From Camellia lanceoleosa (taxonomy: Eukaryota > Streptophyta > Magnoliopsida > Ericales > Theaceae): a DNA stretch of 64,000 nt. This document shows, one piece after another, positions 1 through 10,356 of the stretch. The first letter of the stretch is position 1. Every line of letters begins with the position of its first letter. The DNA lies in assembly GCA_025200525.1 (NCBI GenBank), contig CM045761.1, positions 58,119,438 to 58,183,437 of the forward strand, given 5' to 3'. The translations under genes were made by a program, and so were the position numbers. Under the pieces are notes generated by a model. That model was not told where the DNA came from, ran no database searches, and saw only the letters and a list, made by a program, of their open reading frames with translations.

Positions 1-18
1 TGGGCCGATCGCGAAAGG

Positions 19-265
19 GGGGTCGAGCGAGAAGACCAACCGAGAGGAGAGTCGACCGCGAATTGGGGTCAAGCGCGGTGACGGACTGAAAGGAAAACCG
101 ACCGCAAAAAGAAAGGTCGAGTGCGGAAACCGATCGAGAGGAAAGCCAACCGCGAAGAGGGGTCAAGCATAGAGACCGACTGAGAGGAGAGCCGTCCGGG
201 AAAGGGGGTCGAGTGCGGAGACCGATCGAAAAGAGAGCCAACTGCAGAGGGGGTTCAAGTGAGAG
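19..265. repeat. Degenerate minisatellite, period about 45 bp, 5-6 copies
   Basis: Successive units begin with GGGTCGAG or GGGTCAAG, continue with a GACCGA-type core and GAGAGGA(G/A)AGCC, and end in an A/G-rich GCGAAGAG stretch. At least five units follow each other before the array breaks down near 265. It lies in the 3' untranslated part of the minus-strand retroelement, upstream of the antisense gene. Units differ at many positions, so the array is old. Confidence 0.7.
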
Positions 266-661
266 GTGGTGGCGGCGCGCGGGGCTCAAGGAGTGATGAG
301 GCATGTGATGATGTGAAGTGGAATAGACGGGGAAGGGGAAAAGAGGGGAAATCGTGGTTGTGCACGTGGTAAGATCTAAACCAATGGTGAGGGAGGTGAT
401 GTGTTAGTAGGAAGCGAAACGTTAGGACTCAGATAGGATGTGGAAAATGCGGGGTTTGTAACTTTTTGAAATTTTCAAACTAGCGAATTTTAACCTTGAT
501 CCTTGGCAAATAGGCAAACTGTGGGCATTTGGAGTTATTCGTTTTACATATCTCATTACGAGAAACCAACACATCCCAGACCTGACCTCATTCGTTTCGT
601 GTGACACTTCCCTCCAATAATTTGCAAACTTCCCTGCGTCTACGTCCGAAGCAATATACAG

Positions 662-1510
662 AAATGTAAAAGAGATGGCTCGAGATGAAGCGCTAACCAT
701 GAGGTTAGAAGTGTTGGGTGAAGACGATGTAGTGGATTTGGCGGAGCGATATAGAACGGAGAGGCGGAAGGAGAGAGAAGTAGAGCAAGTAATGCGACCT
801 CGTCCGTCCCCAATGATTGTGGCCACAAGGCCGATTAGTCAAGTGGGACTTGACCACTGGCACACCAAGGCTAACAAATCGACGTTTTATAGTAGATGAG
901 TTGGAGGAGGTGTGTAAGAAGTACCAGATTCCTGCGGAAATAGAGTTGAAGTTGCCGACGGCCAATGAGAGGGCGTCGGATGCGCGGCCGATGGAGTTCA
1001 CGTTGTACGAGGAGACATTGCGGGAGGGTCTGAGGTTGTTGCTCCCACAAATAGTGGTGGACGTGCTGAACCGGTTAGAGGTAGCGCCATATCAACTTAT
1101 GCCCAAACGCGTGGAAAATATTATTGGCCTGCACGATCGCTTGGCCACAAGTAGCCAATGGGGCGGCGGTGACGGTGGATGAGTTCTTTTCTTGCTACAA
1201 GGCCTCTAGCCAACAAGAAACATGGGTGACCTTACAAGTGGTGGCAGGTAGATAATTAGTGGCGGGTTTTCCATCATCAGTGAAGGGGTGGAGACCAAGG
1301 TGGTTTTATATATCAACAAATAGTGGGAGGGGGGTGCGCACGATGTGAAAGATTCCCATCAAGTCAGTGGAGCCAAGGTTGGAGGCAGAGGCAGATGATA
1401 GGGTTAAACAGGTAAAGGAGTAGAGGGAGAATGAGGGGGTGAAGTGGGATGACCTTGTCCAACCGTCAAGCTTGTTTACCTTAGGCACAGGCCCTGCCAA
1501 TCGAAGGGAT
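662..1510 (+). pseudogene. Antisense gene of the Tat element, part 1: 'putative gypsy type transposon' (PF04195-like) domain
   Basis: The longest clean stretch (817-1182) holds a motif order I recognise from the plant family named 'putative gypsy type transposon' (PF04195, Transposase_28): a K-Y-Q-I-P segment, E-L-K-L-P, then REGLRLLLPQIVVDVLNRL and APYQLMP. Reading on in shifting frames gives VDEFFSCYKA and a SVKGWRPRWF segment, which also fit the family. Stops and frame changes at about 898, 1182, 1252 and 1350 show it is broken. It runs opposite to gag-pol, so it is an extra antisense ORF of the kind described for Tat elements. Its function is not known. Recognition is from memory of the motif order; a profile search would settle it. 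Confidence 0.6.
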
Positions 1511-1994
1511 CTGTGGAAGAGTTAGAGGCGAGAAAGAAGATGCAAGAAGCGAAGGATAAAAGGACGTTCGCCAAGGCAGACAAGTATAAAGAAGTGTAGT
1601 TAGGCCGAGCGCCGATGCTGGTTATGAAGGAACGAGTCCGACCACGCCCTAAGCCTCTGGGGTGATAAGGATCTGACTAATTTTGCACCGCTGCTGCCCT
1701 CAGTGGATCCGCTGAAGGAGATGAGCAAAAAAAAAGTGGAAGCGGTGTTGATGAAGAAGAAGAAGAAGAAGAGGAGGATGGCAGTGGAGGAGATTGAGGG
1801 GGGGCAGTTTTGAAAAAGGTAAATGAGGGGATGGTAGGGGCATCTCCAAAAGTAGAGTGGGGGAGACAAGGATAAGGGTAAGGGAGGCCATGGGCCTAAG
1901 TGCCCAAGAAGTGAGTAGCGCAGCTGAGCCAAAGTAGTTGGTAGGAGGTGAGATATTGGGAGAGCAATCGCCCAAGATTGGGCATGTGCCATAA

Positions 1995-3100
1995 GTGTCC
2001 CCAAGTCCTGGGGAAGGAAAAGGGAGAGTGAGCAGATCACAGATGAGCACCCTGTTGAAGACCACCGCGTATCATGTACGCGCGGTGACCGGTCGATCGG
2101 TGGAAGAGGGGGGCGAAGCCAGAGTCACTATCGATTGTCTCATAGGGGTAGTAGAGGATGCGACTATGCGGTCGATGGCGCGATTTACAAAGGCCGACCT
2201 CCTAAGGGGGTTCTGCTTATTGCAGATAGAGGCTACGACCTTGGCAACGGCTCTACTAAATAAGGCGATACACGCGAAGGTGGAGGTAGAGTCGCTAAAG
2301 GCCCAGCTGGAAAAGGTGAAAGCACAGTTGCAAAACCTAAGGGTCGATATGGCGGGCTGGAGAAAAACCGCGCAGAGTGCCTATGCAAAGGGCCTGGATT
2401 ATGCGCAAAGGGCTAAGAAGATGGAAGTATTGGAGGTGGTGCAGAGCTACTTGGCAAATGTGCTGCCTCTGAGCTGCTGTGACCAAATCAGAACTGGAAG
2501 TGGTGCGCTACAAGGTGGTATCGCCGGAGTTTGAGTTGGTGGGCGAACAGAGAAAGGTAAGCGAAGTCCAAGAAGCCTACACCATTGCCAAGGAAAGGTT
2601 GGAAGAGGCCCTCGCCAATAACGAAGATTTGCGCGACTAAGCACTTAAGGACAAGGAAGAAGCAGAAGGATGCATTGCGAAGTTGAAGAATACGTTGGAA
2701 GAAGAGAGGTCCAAAATGGCCTTTGAGAGGGCGGTGTACCCCAACTTATGCATTGCGGTGGTAGAGCAATTTAAGGGTCTCCAAATTCCAAATGGCCATT
2801 GATGCGGCGGTCGCCAAGAGCTTGGCTAAGGAGGGGCAAAGGCGTGCTGGGGTGTCGAGAGTGGTCACTGAAGGTAGGAACAAAGAAGAAGTGATCCAAA
2901 GCTTTCAGTAGTCAGACTTCTACAAGCACGAGATAAGCCAGTACTAGGACAGCGATTGGATGAGCTTCAAGTATAAGGCGCAAGAGCTGTTCCCAGATGT
3001 GGACTTCAGTCTGGTGAAAGTAGGAGAGGACGACGTTGCCCAAACTCCCTTGTATGAGGGGGTGGAAGAGGAAGATCTCGCGTCCAGCGAAGGGGATTAA
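1995..3100 (+). pseudogene. Antisense gene of the Tat element, part 2: coiled-coil C-terminal region
   Basis: An open stretch (1995-2534) encodes a heptad-rich, Lys/Glu/Gln-rich segment (for example KVEVESLKAQLEKVKAQLQ) predicted to form a coiled coil, preceded by a low-complexity Arg-rich part. Shifted frames carry on through 2540-3100 with more charged helical sequence and an acidic C-terminus ending near DLASSEGD, followed by TAA at 3098. It is probably the same antisense gene as the PF04195-like part upstream: such proteins end in a long coiled coil. Several stops break it. The T-rich tracts at 3124 and 3221 follow its 3' end. Confidence 0.5.
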
Positions 3101-3399
3101 GGGTTGGGTGTTCTTCCTGCTTGTTTTTTTTTTTTTTTGAAGTAAATGTAATTTCTGTAATGAAGTGTGTAATGGTGCAAGTTGTTAATAAAAGTACCAA
3201 TTCTGTTATCGTTATTGTTGGTTTTTTTTTTTTTTTTAATGGTAAAGTTTAAATGGTAAAAATGGATAAGTAAAATGGATAAATAAAGTTTTTTAAATGT
3301 AAAATTGGACAAGTAACCTAACTTGTATAAATGGTAAAAATGGACAAGTAAATTAACTTATATGAATGGTAAAAATGGATAAGCATGAACTGAGATTTA

Positions 3400-3985
3400 A
3401 CTAAGTCTGGCTAAGACTAGTTGTGACTGCATGCTTTGTCTGGGTGAGACTAGTTTTGACTCAGTCTGGCTAAGCTCTTCATACTCAGTCTGGTTGAGAC
3501 TTTGAGGGCTCAGTCGGGCTGAGCTCTTTATGCTCAATCTGGCTGAGACTTGAAGGGCTTAGTCGGGTTGAGGGTTTGGTTAACTCAATCTGGCTGAGGC
3601 TTAGAGGGCTCAGTCGGGCTGAGACTTTGGTTAACTTAGTCAAATTGAGCTCTTCATGCTTAGTCAGGCTGAGGCTTGAAGGGCTCAGTCAGACTGAGGC
3701 TTCAGTTAACTCAGTCTGGTTGAGCTTTTTATGCTCAACCTGGCTGAGGCTTGAAAGGCTCAGTCAGGCTAAGGTTTTGGTTAACTCAGTCTGGCTAAGC
3801 TCTTCATACTCAGTCTAGCTGAGGCTTTGAGGGCTCAGTCGGGTTGAGCTTTTTATGCTCAGTCTGCCTGAGGCTTAGAGGGCTCAGTCGGGTTGAGGCT
3901 TTGGTTAACTTAGTTTGGCTAAGCTCTTCATGCTCAGTCTAGCTGAGGCTTTGAGGGCTCAGTCAGGCTGAAACTTAGTCTAAGC
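3400..3985. repeat. Tandem repeat of CTCAGTC(T/G)GGCTGAG units between convergent gene ends
   Basis: More than fifteen copies of a short core CTCAGTC-(T/G)GG-(C/T)TGAG alternate with spacers of a few kinds (CTTTGAGGG, CTCTTCATG, CTTTGGTTAA), giving a higher-order period of about 60 and 120 bp. The core is itself nearly palindromic (CTCAG...CTGAG). The array fills the gap between the 3' end of the antisense gene (about 3100) and the 3' end of integrase (about 4160). The short open frame across it is a by-product of the repeat. Confidence 0.85.
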
Positions 3986-4160
3986 CTTGTCATTGAAACG
4001 AAACACAGATAAATAGAGATGTGAAATTGTTGTCATTAAGGCATAATCTGTCAATCACAAATTTATATCAAGTATGGAAAGGGAAAAAATGAACAAGTGC
4101 ACAGATCGGCAAAAGAGAATAGACAACAATTGAATGATACAAAAACAGGGGACGCCAATT

Positions 4161-5345
4161 TTACTAGTAATAACGCTTCAAGTGCTCGGCATGCCATGGA
4201 TGTGGGAGGTTTCTGCCTTCCATATCTTGGAGATGGTAAGTCCCCAGGCGGGGTCTGCCCTTGACAATATAAGGTCCTTTCCATTTGGCTGCTAACTTGC
4301 CCTCGGTTGGATTTTTAGTGGCAATAGTTGCTTTGCGTTAGACTAGGTCTCCCACTGTGAACTCTCGAGGTCAGACTTTGTGGTTATAATGTGTTCTCAT
4401 TTTCTGCTAATATGATGCCTATCTGACAGCAGTTGCCTCTCGGAGCTCTTCAATTAGGTCCAGGTTAGCTTGACGTAACTCCTTGTTGAGTTCTAGATTC
4501 GGGTGTACAACCCGAGAGATTGACAGGCCGATTTCCACTGGGATGACTGCCTCGGCACCGTATGTTAGGCGAAAGGGGGTCTCCTCAATAGGGGTTTGAG
4601 CGGTCGTCTGATAAGCCCAGAGTACGTTCGGTAATTTCTCAGCCCAGAGTCTTTTAGCGGCTTCCAATTTAGTCTTGATAATCTTCAGAAGGGAGCGATT
4701 AGTGACTTCGACTTGCCTATTAGCTTGGGGATGGCCTGGGGAAGAGAAGCATGATCTAATGTTGAGCTCTTCACAGAATTTCCTGAATTTGGCATTGTCG
4801 AATTGTTTGTTATTGTTCGAAACGATGGCTTGGGGGATTCAAAATCAGCACACGATCGACTACTAGATGAACTTGGTAGTGTTTCGCTCAGTGATTGTAG
4901 CAAGGGGTTCTGCTTCCACCCGTTTAGTGAAGTAGTCAATGGCAACCATAGCGAACTTGGTTTAGCCCCTACCAGTGGGCAAAGGACCGACTAAGTCAAT
5001 GTCCCATTTAGTGAAGGGGTAGGGACTGCTGAGTGTAATCAGTTCTGTTGGTGGAGCATAGGGGATGTTGACAAAACACTGGCATTTATCACACTTAAGC
5101 ACAAATTCGCTGGCATTTTGATTGAGAGTAGGCCAGAAGTAGCTGGTGCGGAGGATTTTATGGGCTAGAGATCTTCCACCCAAATGATTACCACAAATGC
5201 CCTTGTGGACTTCTCTCATCACATAGGTCACTTGATCAGGACTGAGACACCTGAGATATGGGCGCAAGAATCCTTGTTTGTACAGTAGGCCGTTGATGAG
5301 GATGTAATTAAACGATCAGGTTCTGACTTTGGCGGCTTATTGTTT
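4161..5345 (-). pseudogene. Integrase of the Tat element (inactive)
   Basis: The N-terminal zinc-binding HHCC region is readable (H-KGICGN-H ... C-DK-C). The core begins at KWDIDLVGPLP with its first Asp. The second catalytic block, normally an S/T-D-N-G-x-Q-F motif, reads SNNNKQF (about 4805-4818), so the Asp and Gly are both Asn. The C-terminal module keeps the GPY/F signature (NWKGPY). At least six in-frame stops, several in a cluster near 4860, break the frame; the best surviving pieces are 4962-5267 and 4419-4667. In an intact element this would be the enzyme that inserts the cDNA into the host genome. Confidence 0.9.
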
Positions 5346-5489
5346 ATCGTCTGGCAACTCCTCTCGTGTCAAAAATAGAAGGATGTCTTGAGCCCATGGG
5401 ATAGGTTCCTTTTGGAGGAAGTGAACCTCCTGTGGGTTTGGCGAAGTAGCCGAATGGGTTAGGTATTCAATGCAGATACCATGGTCAAG

Positions 5490-5990
5490 TCTAATTACCG
5501 GGCCATTTCGTCCGCCTTGGAGTTTTCTGACCTAGGGATGTGTCTGATCTGGAAAGTATTGAAGAGGCGAACAAGAAGAAGGGCAATGTCCCTGTATGCT
5601 CGCATCGCCTCTTCCTTTGTGTCGAACTCCCCAGTAATCTGTCCGATAATCAATTGGCAATCACTAAATACTTGGATATGGCTTATACCGATGTCTCTGG
5701 CCAGTCGAAGGCCTGCTATCAAGGCCTCATATTCGGCCTCATTATTGCTTGCATCGAACAAGAAAGGAAAGACACACTTGAAGTACTCATCCTCTGGGGT
5801 GGTGAGAATTAGACCGGCTCCACTACCCTCCTTGCGGGATGAACCATCAATACTAAGGATCCAGGAGTAGGGGTCTTCTGCATTAGTGGTGAAGTGCGCT
5901 AGCGGAGGGGGCACGTTCGAAGTTAGATTGGTGAATTCCAAGATAAAATCGGCGACTGCCTGACCTTTGATCGCTGTTTAAGGTCAGTAA
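5490..5990 (-). pseudogene. Archaeal-type (second) RNase H domain of the Tat element
   Basis: The frame from 5941 to 5495 carries the archaeal-type RNase H order: W-I-L-S-I-D-G-S-S near the start, NNEAEYEALIAGLRLA, then F-S-D-C-Q-L-I and a final HIPRSENSKADE. The acidic residues at D (IDG), E (EAEYEAL), D (SDCQ) and D (KADE) are all present, so this domain is better kept than its neighbours. A second RNase H after the degenerate one is diagnostic of the Tat lineage. The start ATG listed for this frame is internal to the polyprotein. Confidence 0.9.
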
Positions 5991-7487
5991 GAGATTTCAA
6001 ATTGATTTAACTCAACGGACCATTGCATAAGTCTGCCTGACGATTTCGGTTGTTGCATGACCTTTTTCAGAGGCTGGTCAGTGAGAACCACTATGGAGTG
6101 AGCTTGGAAATAAGGTCGGAGGCGTCTGGAGACTATGACCAAGGCGAGGGCCATTTTTCCCAGCAGAGGGTAGTTCTGTTCTGCCCCCCTGAGGGCGTGG
6201 CTAATGTAGTAGACTGGACGTTGTATTGAGCTGTCTTCCCTGATGAGGGCAGCACTGACTGTAGTGTTTGACACAGCTAAGTAGAGGAAGAGGGTTTCGC
6301 TTGGTAACGCTTGAGAGATGAGGGGAGGGTTGGTCATGCACTGCTTTAGCTGTTGAAAAGCCTCCTCAGACTCGGTGCTCCATTCGAACGCCTGTCGGAG
6401 GACTTTAAAAAATGGAAGACACTTTTCGGTTGCCCGGGAAATAAAGCGGTTGAGGGCGACAACTCTGCCTGTGAACCGTTGAACCTCCTTGACCGTTTTA
6501 GGAGACCGCATTTCTATCAGGGCCCTGATCTTTTTGAGGTTAGCCTCAATGCCTTGTTGGCTGACCATGAAGCCTAAGAACTTCCCAGATCCTACGCCAA
6601 AGGTGCACTTCTCCGGATTCAGCTTCATCTGATATTTGCGTAAGGTTTGGAAGGTCTCTCGTAAGTCTGCCAAGTGATCAGAGGAAAGTTTACTCTTGAC
6701 TAGCATGTCATTGACGTAGACTTCCATGTTCCGACCTATTTGGTGTTGAAAGATGGTGTTAACCAGGCGTTGGTAAGTTGCTCCAACATTTTTCAAGCCG
6801 AATGGCATAACACGATAGTGATAAGTTCCTCTGTTCGTGATGAAGGAGGTGTGTTCCTGGTCAGCCGGGTGCATCAAGATTTGATTGTAGCTGGAGAAAG
6901 CATCCATGAAGCTAAGCATCTGATATCCGACAGTTGCATCAACCAGCAGGTCTATCCGGGGGAGGGGATAACTATCTTTGGGATAAGCCTGATTAAGGTC
7001 TGAGGCCTCGTTTGGGAACAGGCTATTTTAGTAACTTTTTGACTTTTTACGAAAAGATGTGCAGAAAAGTAGAGAGGTGATGTGACTAGTTTTAGTTGGC
7101 TTTTTGGCTTTTTGGCTAAAATAGTCAGTCCCCAAACGAAGCCTGAATAGTCGATGCAGAGTCACTATTTGCCATTGTTTTGCACACCATGACTACATTG
7201 GATAACCACTTGGGGTAGTCCATGTTTTTGATAAACTGCACCTTTAGTAGTTTGTCTATACACTGTCTTTGTCGAAAAGGTCGTAAGTGGGGCTCAATAC
7301 TTAGACGGTGAGTGATGAAAGAGGGATCGATACCCGACATGTCTGAATGGGTCCAGGCAAAGACATTGTTGTACTCGACTAAAAGGGCTGTGAGATCGGC
7401 CTTGACCTGAGAGGATAGTTGGCTGCCAATCCTGGCTGTTTTGGCTGAGTTGGTAGGATCGATAGGCACTTCGACAAGTTCTTTCAC
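5984..7487 (-). pseudogene. Reverse transcriptase plus degenerate first RNase H (inactive)
   Basis: From right to left the frame has the linker IGSQLSSQ...FAWTHSDMSGIDPS, a shortened fingers region, the MITE at 7004-7143, then LSFMDAFSSYNQI, FGLKNVGATYQRLVN and the catalytic box at 6707-6718, which reads YVND instead of YVDD. The motif GKFLGFMVSQQGIE follows, then the degenerate RNase H with DQPLKKVMQQP and SGRLMQWSVEL. Just right of the MITE two adjacent stop codons replace the usual W-R before LCIDYS. About fifteen residues before the RT fingers appear deleted. The catalytic change, the stops and the MITE each would abolish activity. Confidence 0.93.
7004..7143. mobile_element. Tourist-like MITE (PIF/Harbinger) inserted in RT
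   Basis: The terminal inverted repeats are GGCCTCGTTTGGG (left) and CCCAAACGAAGCC (right). The target-site duplication is TGA at 7001-7003 and 7144-7146. Removing the element and one TGA restores a continuous RT reading frame across LCIDYSDLNQAY, which confirms both ends. The inside contains a TTTTTACGAAAAGATGTG motif shared, on the other strand, with the MITEs at 16532 and 17033. TIR sequence and 3-bp TSD fit Tourist elements. Confidence 0.92.
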
Positions 7488-7511
7488 TGGTTCCCCTCTG
7501 ACTAACTCTTC

Positions 7512-8081
7512 CTAGTCTCTAACGTTGAGACCTTCGATGATCATAGCCTCCTTCAGCTTGACCTCTTTTAGTAAAGTGACGTAGCATTCTCTGGCCATCT
7601 TTTGCTCGCCCCTCACGGTGCCGACCCCGAGGTTGGTCGGGAATTTCATGGCTAGATGGTATGTGGAAGTGACAGCTTGGAAAGCGTTGAGAGCCGTGCG
7701 TCCGAGGATTATGTTATAAGTAGAAGGACAGTCGACGATGAGGAAAGTTAGCAGCTTGGTGGTTTGCCGTAGATATTCTCCGATGGTGATGGGAAGATCG
7801 ATGGAGCCTACAGAGGTCACCCGATCGCCAGTGAAGCCGACTAGTGGGGTTTGGAGAGGGGACAACTTTTCTTCTCCGACCTTGAGTTGGCGATAGGCGT
7901 TTAAGAAGATGATGTATGAAGAGTTGTTGTTGTCAACAAGCACCTGTCTGACTTTGTAATTAGATAGAAGAGCGGGGATGATAAGGGGGTCATCGTGGGG
8001 GTAACGAATGCCTGTGCAGTCGGCCTCCATAAAGGTGATGGGTTCAGATAATTGCTTAGGGTGTTTGAAGGGGCAATCCAA
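7512..8081 (-). pseudogene. Aspartic protease of the Tat element (active site lost)
   Basis: The frame is open for 189 codons. The region VRQVLVDNNNSSYIIF (DNA at about 7916-7950) aligns with the usual VLVDNGSSADI-F active-site block of plant Ty3 proteases, but the Gly-Ser after Asp-Asn is replaced by Asn-Asn. The second half keeps the flap and C-terminal motif F-L-I-V-D-C-P-S-T-Y-N-I-I-L-GR, a hallmark of these proteases. The Asp itself is kept, but without D-x-G the enzyme should be dead. It would normally cut the Gag-Pol polyprotein. Confidence 0.9.
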
Positions 8082-8119
8082 TATTGTGACTTGTTTGTTT
8101 AACCTTGTCGATTTTTACG

Positions 8120-9675
8120 AGTTCGCTCATTTGAAATTTGAACGAGATGGATCTCCATAGCGAGCATAGCGATGACTTTGTTCTCTCCGACTGAGGGGGC
8201 AGAATTGCCTTATGCTCGGGGTTATGGTGGGGGTCGATCATTGTCTCACTTAGGTTGTGCGAGTTGTCGGGAGGATATGTTAGCAGTGGTCCCCAGCGGG
8301 TCGGTCTTTGGTCGTTGCTGGGAATGGGCTGTCGTGAACCGATTGAGGCACCCCTGGCATATCAAATCCTCTACCTGGTCTTTAAGGCTAACACATTCCT
8401 CTGGTTCTGATGGAAACGACAGTACTTGGATTGATCTCGCTGGTTGGAGGGAGACCATGATGGTTGGGGCCATTTCAGGTTGTAATCTCGTTGGATCTGG
8501 TTCAAGACTTGTTCCATGGGGGAATTGAGGAGGATGTATCACTCGAACTGACCAGACGTTTGGGTAGGGGTCAGTCGGTCAGCTCGAGCGAATCGGTCAG
8601 TATATTGAGAGGATCTGGTTTCGGATTCCTTTTTTTTGTCCTTAGGGGTTGGATTTTTAGGTGTAGTATCTTGGCAGGCTGGCAAAGAGTCTTCGGCATT
8701 CATATATTTTTCGACTTTGGAAATGAGGGTGGCCATGGTAGTTGGAGGGTTTTTAGAAAGGGAGAAGAGGAAATCGGATGGTCGTAAGCCGACCATGAAG
8801 GCTGTGAGGATGACCTTGTCGTCGTTTTCCGCTACTTATAGGGCCTTGGTGTTGAAACGGGTGACAAAACTACATAGTGACTCCCTTTCCGTCTATCGGA
8901 TATTAAGCAGTTTAGTTGCTAGGCGTTGCTGGCGGTGAGCACCAATGAAATGGCTCAGGAAGGAATCACTTAGGTGTTGAAAAGTAGAGACAGAATCCGA
9001 CAGTAGCTGACTAAACCATAGTCGAGCCGACCCTTTAAGCGTCACGGGGAAAGCCCGACACATGATCTCGTCAGGAAAAGCATGGAGGATCATGAGGGTC
9101 TTGTAGGTCTCTAAATGGTCAATTGGATCCGTTATGCCGTTGAAGGAGTCGATCGAGGGCATTTTGAACTTGAGGGGTAGGGGTTTGTCCCTGATAGAGG
9201 CGACAAATGGGGAGTTAGCTATTGTTGAGGGTTTATTCTGTATGCTCTGCATGACTCCTTGAAGCTGGAGTTTTATGGCTCGGAGTTCCGCATTCCAAAT
9301 AGGAACATTGTCTCCTCCAGAGTGCAGTGAGGGCTGAACATTACTAGTTTCTCCTTCAGGGGTAGGTGCTTGAATTAATGGATGTAAACCTCGAGGTGGC
9401 AGGTTTATGTCTTGAGGTGAGGCTTGCAGACCCTATAAGTTGGAGAGGTGGGCTTGTTGGAAAGGATGGCTTGAGGTCCGTTCTTGATTGTGAGGGATAT
9501 CTTGTGGTGGTGGAGGAGGTATAGAGAGGTTTCGCTGGAGCAAAGCGTTGATCAAGGCTTGGTTTTGCTCAGCCAAGCGGTTGATGTTGTTGGTGAGCTC
9601 TGTGAAGTACTGAGGTGAGTTGTTTAGATTGGGATGGTCGGCTTGGGGGTTGACGACGTTGTGTTAGGAAGCCAT
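8120..9675 (-). pseudogene. Gag polyprotein of the Tat element (broken)
   Basis: The likely start is the ATG at 9675, because the frame from there (MAS, stop, then HNVVNPQADHP) leads through a Q/P-rich N-terminus straight into the Retrotrans_gag core: FKMPSIDSFNG, DPIDHLETYKTLM, AFPVTLKGSARLWFSQL (9252-8893). The capsid part continues after a stop into FMVGLRPSDFLFSLSK (8796-8539). The zinc knuckle is only a relic: YCRFHQNQRN at about 8400 lacks the second half of the CCHC motif. Several stops and at least one frameshift are present. Gag would form the virus-like particle in the cytoplasm. Confidence 0.88.
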
Positions 9676-9772
9676 GGATCTCGTTGTAACCATCTACCTC
9701 GATGGCAAGTGAAAAGAAATTATCGGGAATGGATCTTCGGCAACAATGAACACAATTGTTACCCGGAGCGGC

Positions 9773-9791
9773 GTTCCCACAGACGGCGCCA
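9773..9791 (-). other. Primer-binding site of the left Tat element
   Basis: On the element strand the sequence reads TGGCGCCGTCTGTGGGAAC, a PBS type found widely in Tat-lineage elements. It sits four bases inside the LTR end, which is the normal spacing, and fixes both the LTR boundary and the orientation. Confidence 0.9.
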
Positions 9792-9795
9792 CTGA

Positions 9796-10356
9796 TGATG
9801 TTGCTGATCTAAAAAAGGGCAAGTAGGGCAGACCCACGTTTCCTAGACCTTTCTCCAGTCACTGAGCTCGCTGGTGTGCCTGCAAAAATATCCAACCGGG
9901 AACGGGAATTCCCCAGTGGACTCTCTGACGATCAAGTTAGAAGAGAAAAGATTGATGGTGTGAAGAGAGGGAGAGAATAAGAATAGAGAACTTAACCTTT
10001 GATATGTTTTGGAAACCTCCTTATATTCTTTGTCAATCATTTCCTTGTACACTTCGACTTGTCGTGTTGGCCGAAAGTCTATACTCTAGTTTACATTGTT
10101 CACGGTGAGGCTGCCTGTTCCGACGTAAAGGGGTTATTGCAATGTTGCAGGAGCCTCATTAATGACTGATGTGTGGTGCAATAACTCTGCAGGATCTTTG
10201 CCTGCTTACGTAGCTGGTTCTCTTCTTGACAAGTGTTTAGATGCCATTGGTTCCTGGTGCAACGTTGGGTTTTCAATGGTGTTGGGCTTTAGTACTTGAA
10301 CCGTGAATTGGGCTCTAAGTGGTGGGCCAAAAGCTTCTGTGGGCCCACCGATGTCA
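9796..10356 (-). mobile_element. 5' LTR of the left Tat element (561 bp)
   Basis: On the element strand the LTR runs from TGACATCGG (10356) to CAACATCA (9796), giving TGA...TCA ends. The inner border is set by the PBS; the outer border by the change from GC-balanced sequence to AT-rich flanking DNA at 10357. The 5-bp target duplication cannot be checked because the 3' LTR lies outside the window. No clear TATA box was found. Confidence 0.75.

Larger units (their letters stand above)
1..10356 (-). mobile_element. Ty3/gypsy LTR retrotransposon, Tat lineage, 3'-truncated by window edge
   Basis: The element reads right to left: 5' LTR (9796-10356), PBS (9773-9791), gag, protease, RT, a degenerate RNase H, a second archaeal-type RNase H, integrase, then a long 3' region with a tandem repeat and an antisense gene. 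The double RNase H and the antisense extra gene are known marks of the plant Tat lineage and exclude Athila and chromoviruses. All coding parts carry stops or frameshifts, so the copy is not autonomous. The 3' LTR was not found and should lie left of base 1. A Tourist-like MITE (7004-7143) is inserted in RT. Confidence 0.93.

Noticed and set aside
422..1001. Minus-strand frames of 98-134 codons
   Set aside because: They are shadows opposite the antisense gene and carry no Tat-element motif.
3576..3818. 80-codon frame with repeated VNSVWLS units
   Set aside because: The protein repeat is only the translation of the CTCAGTC minisatellite.
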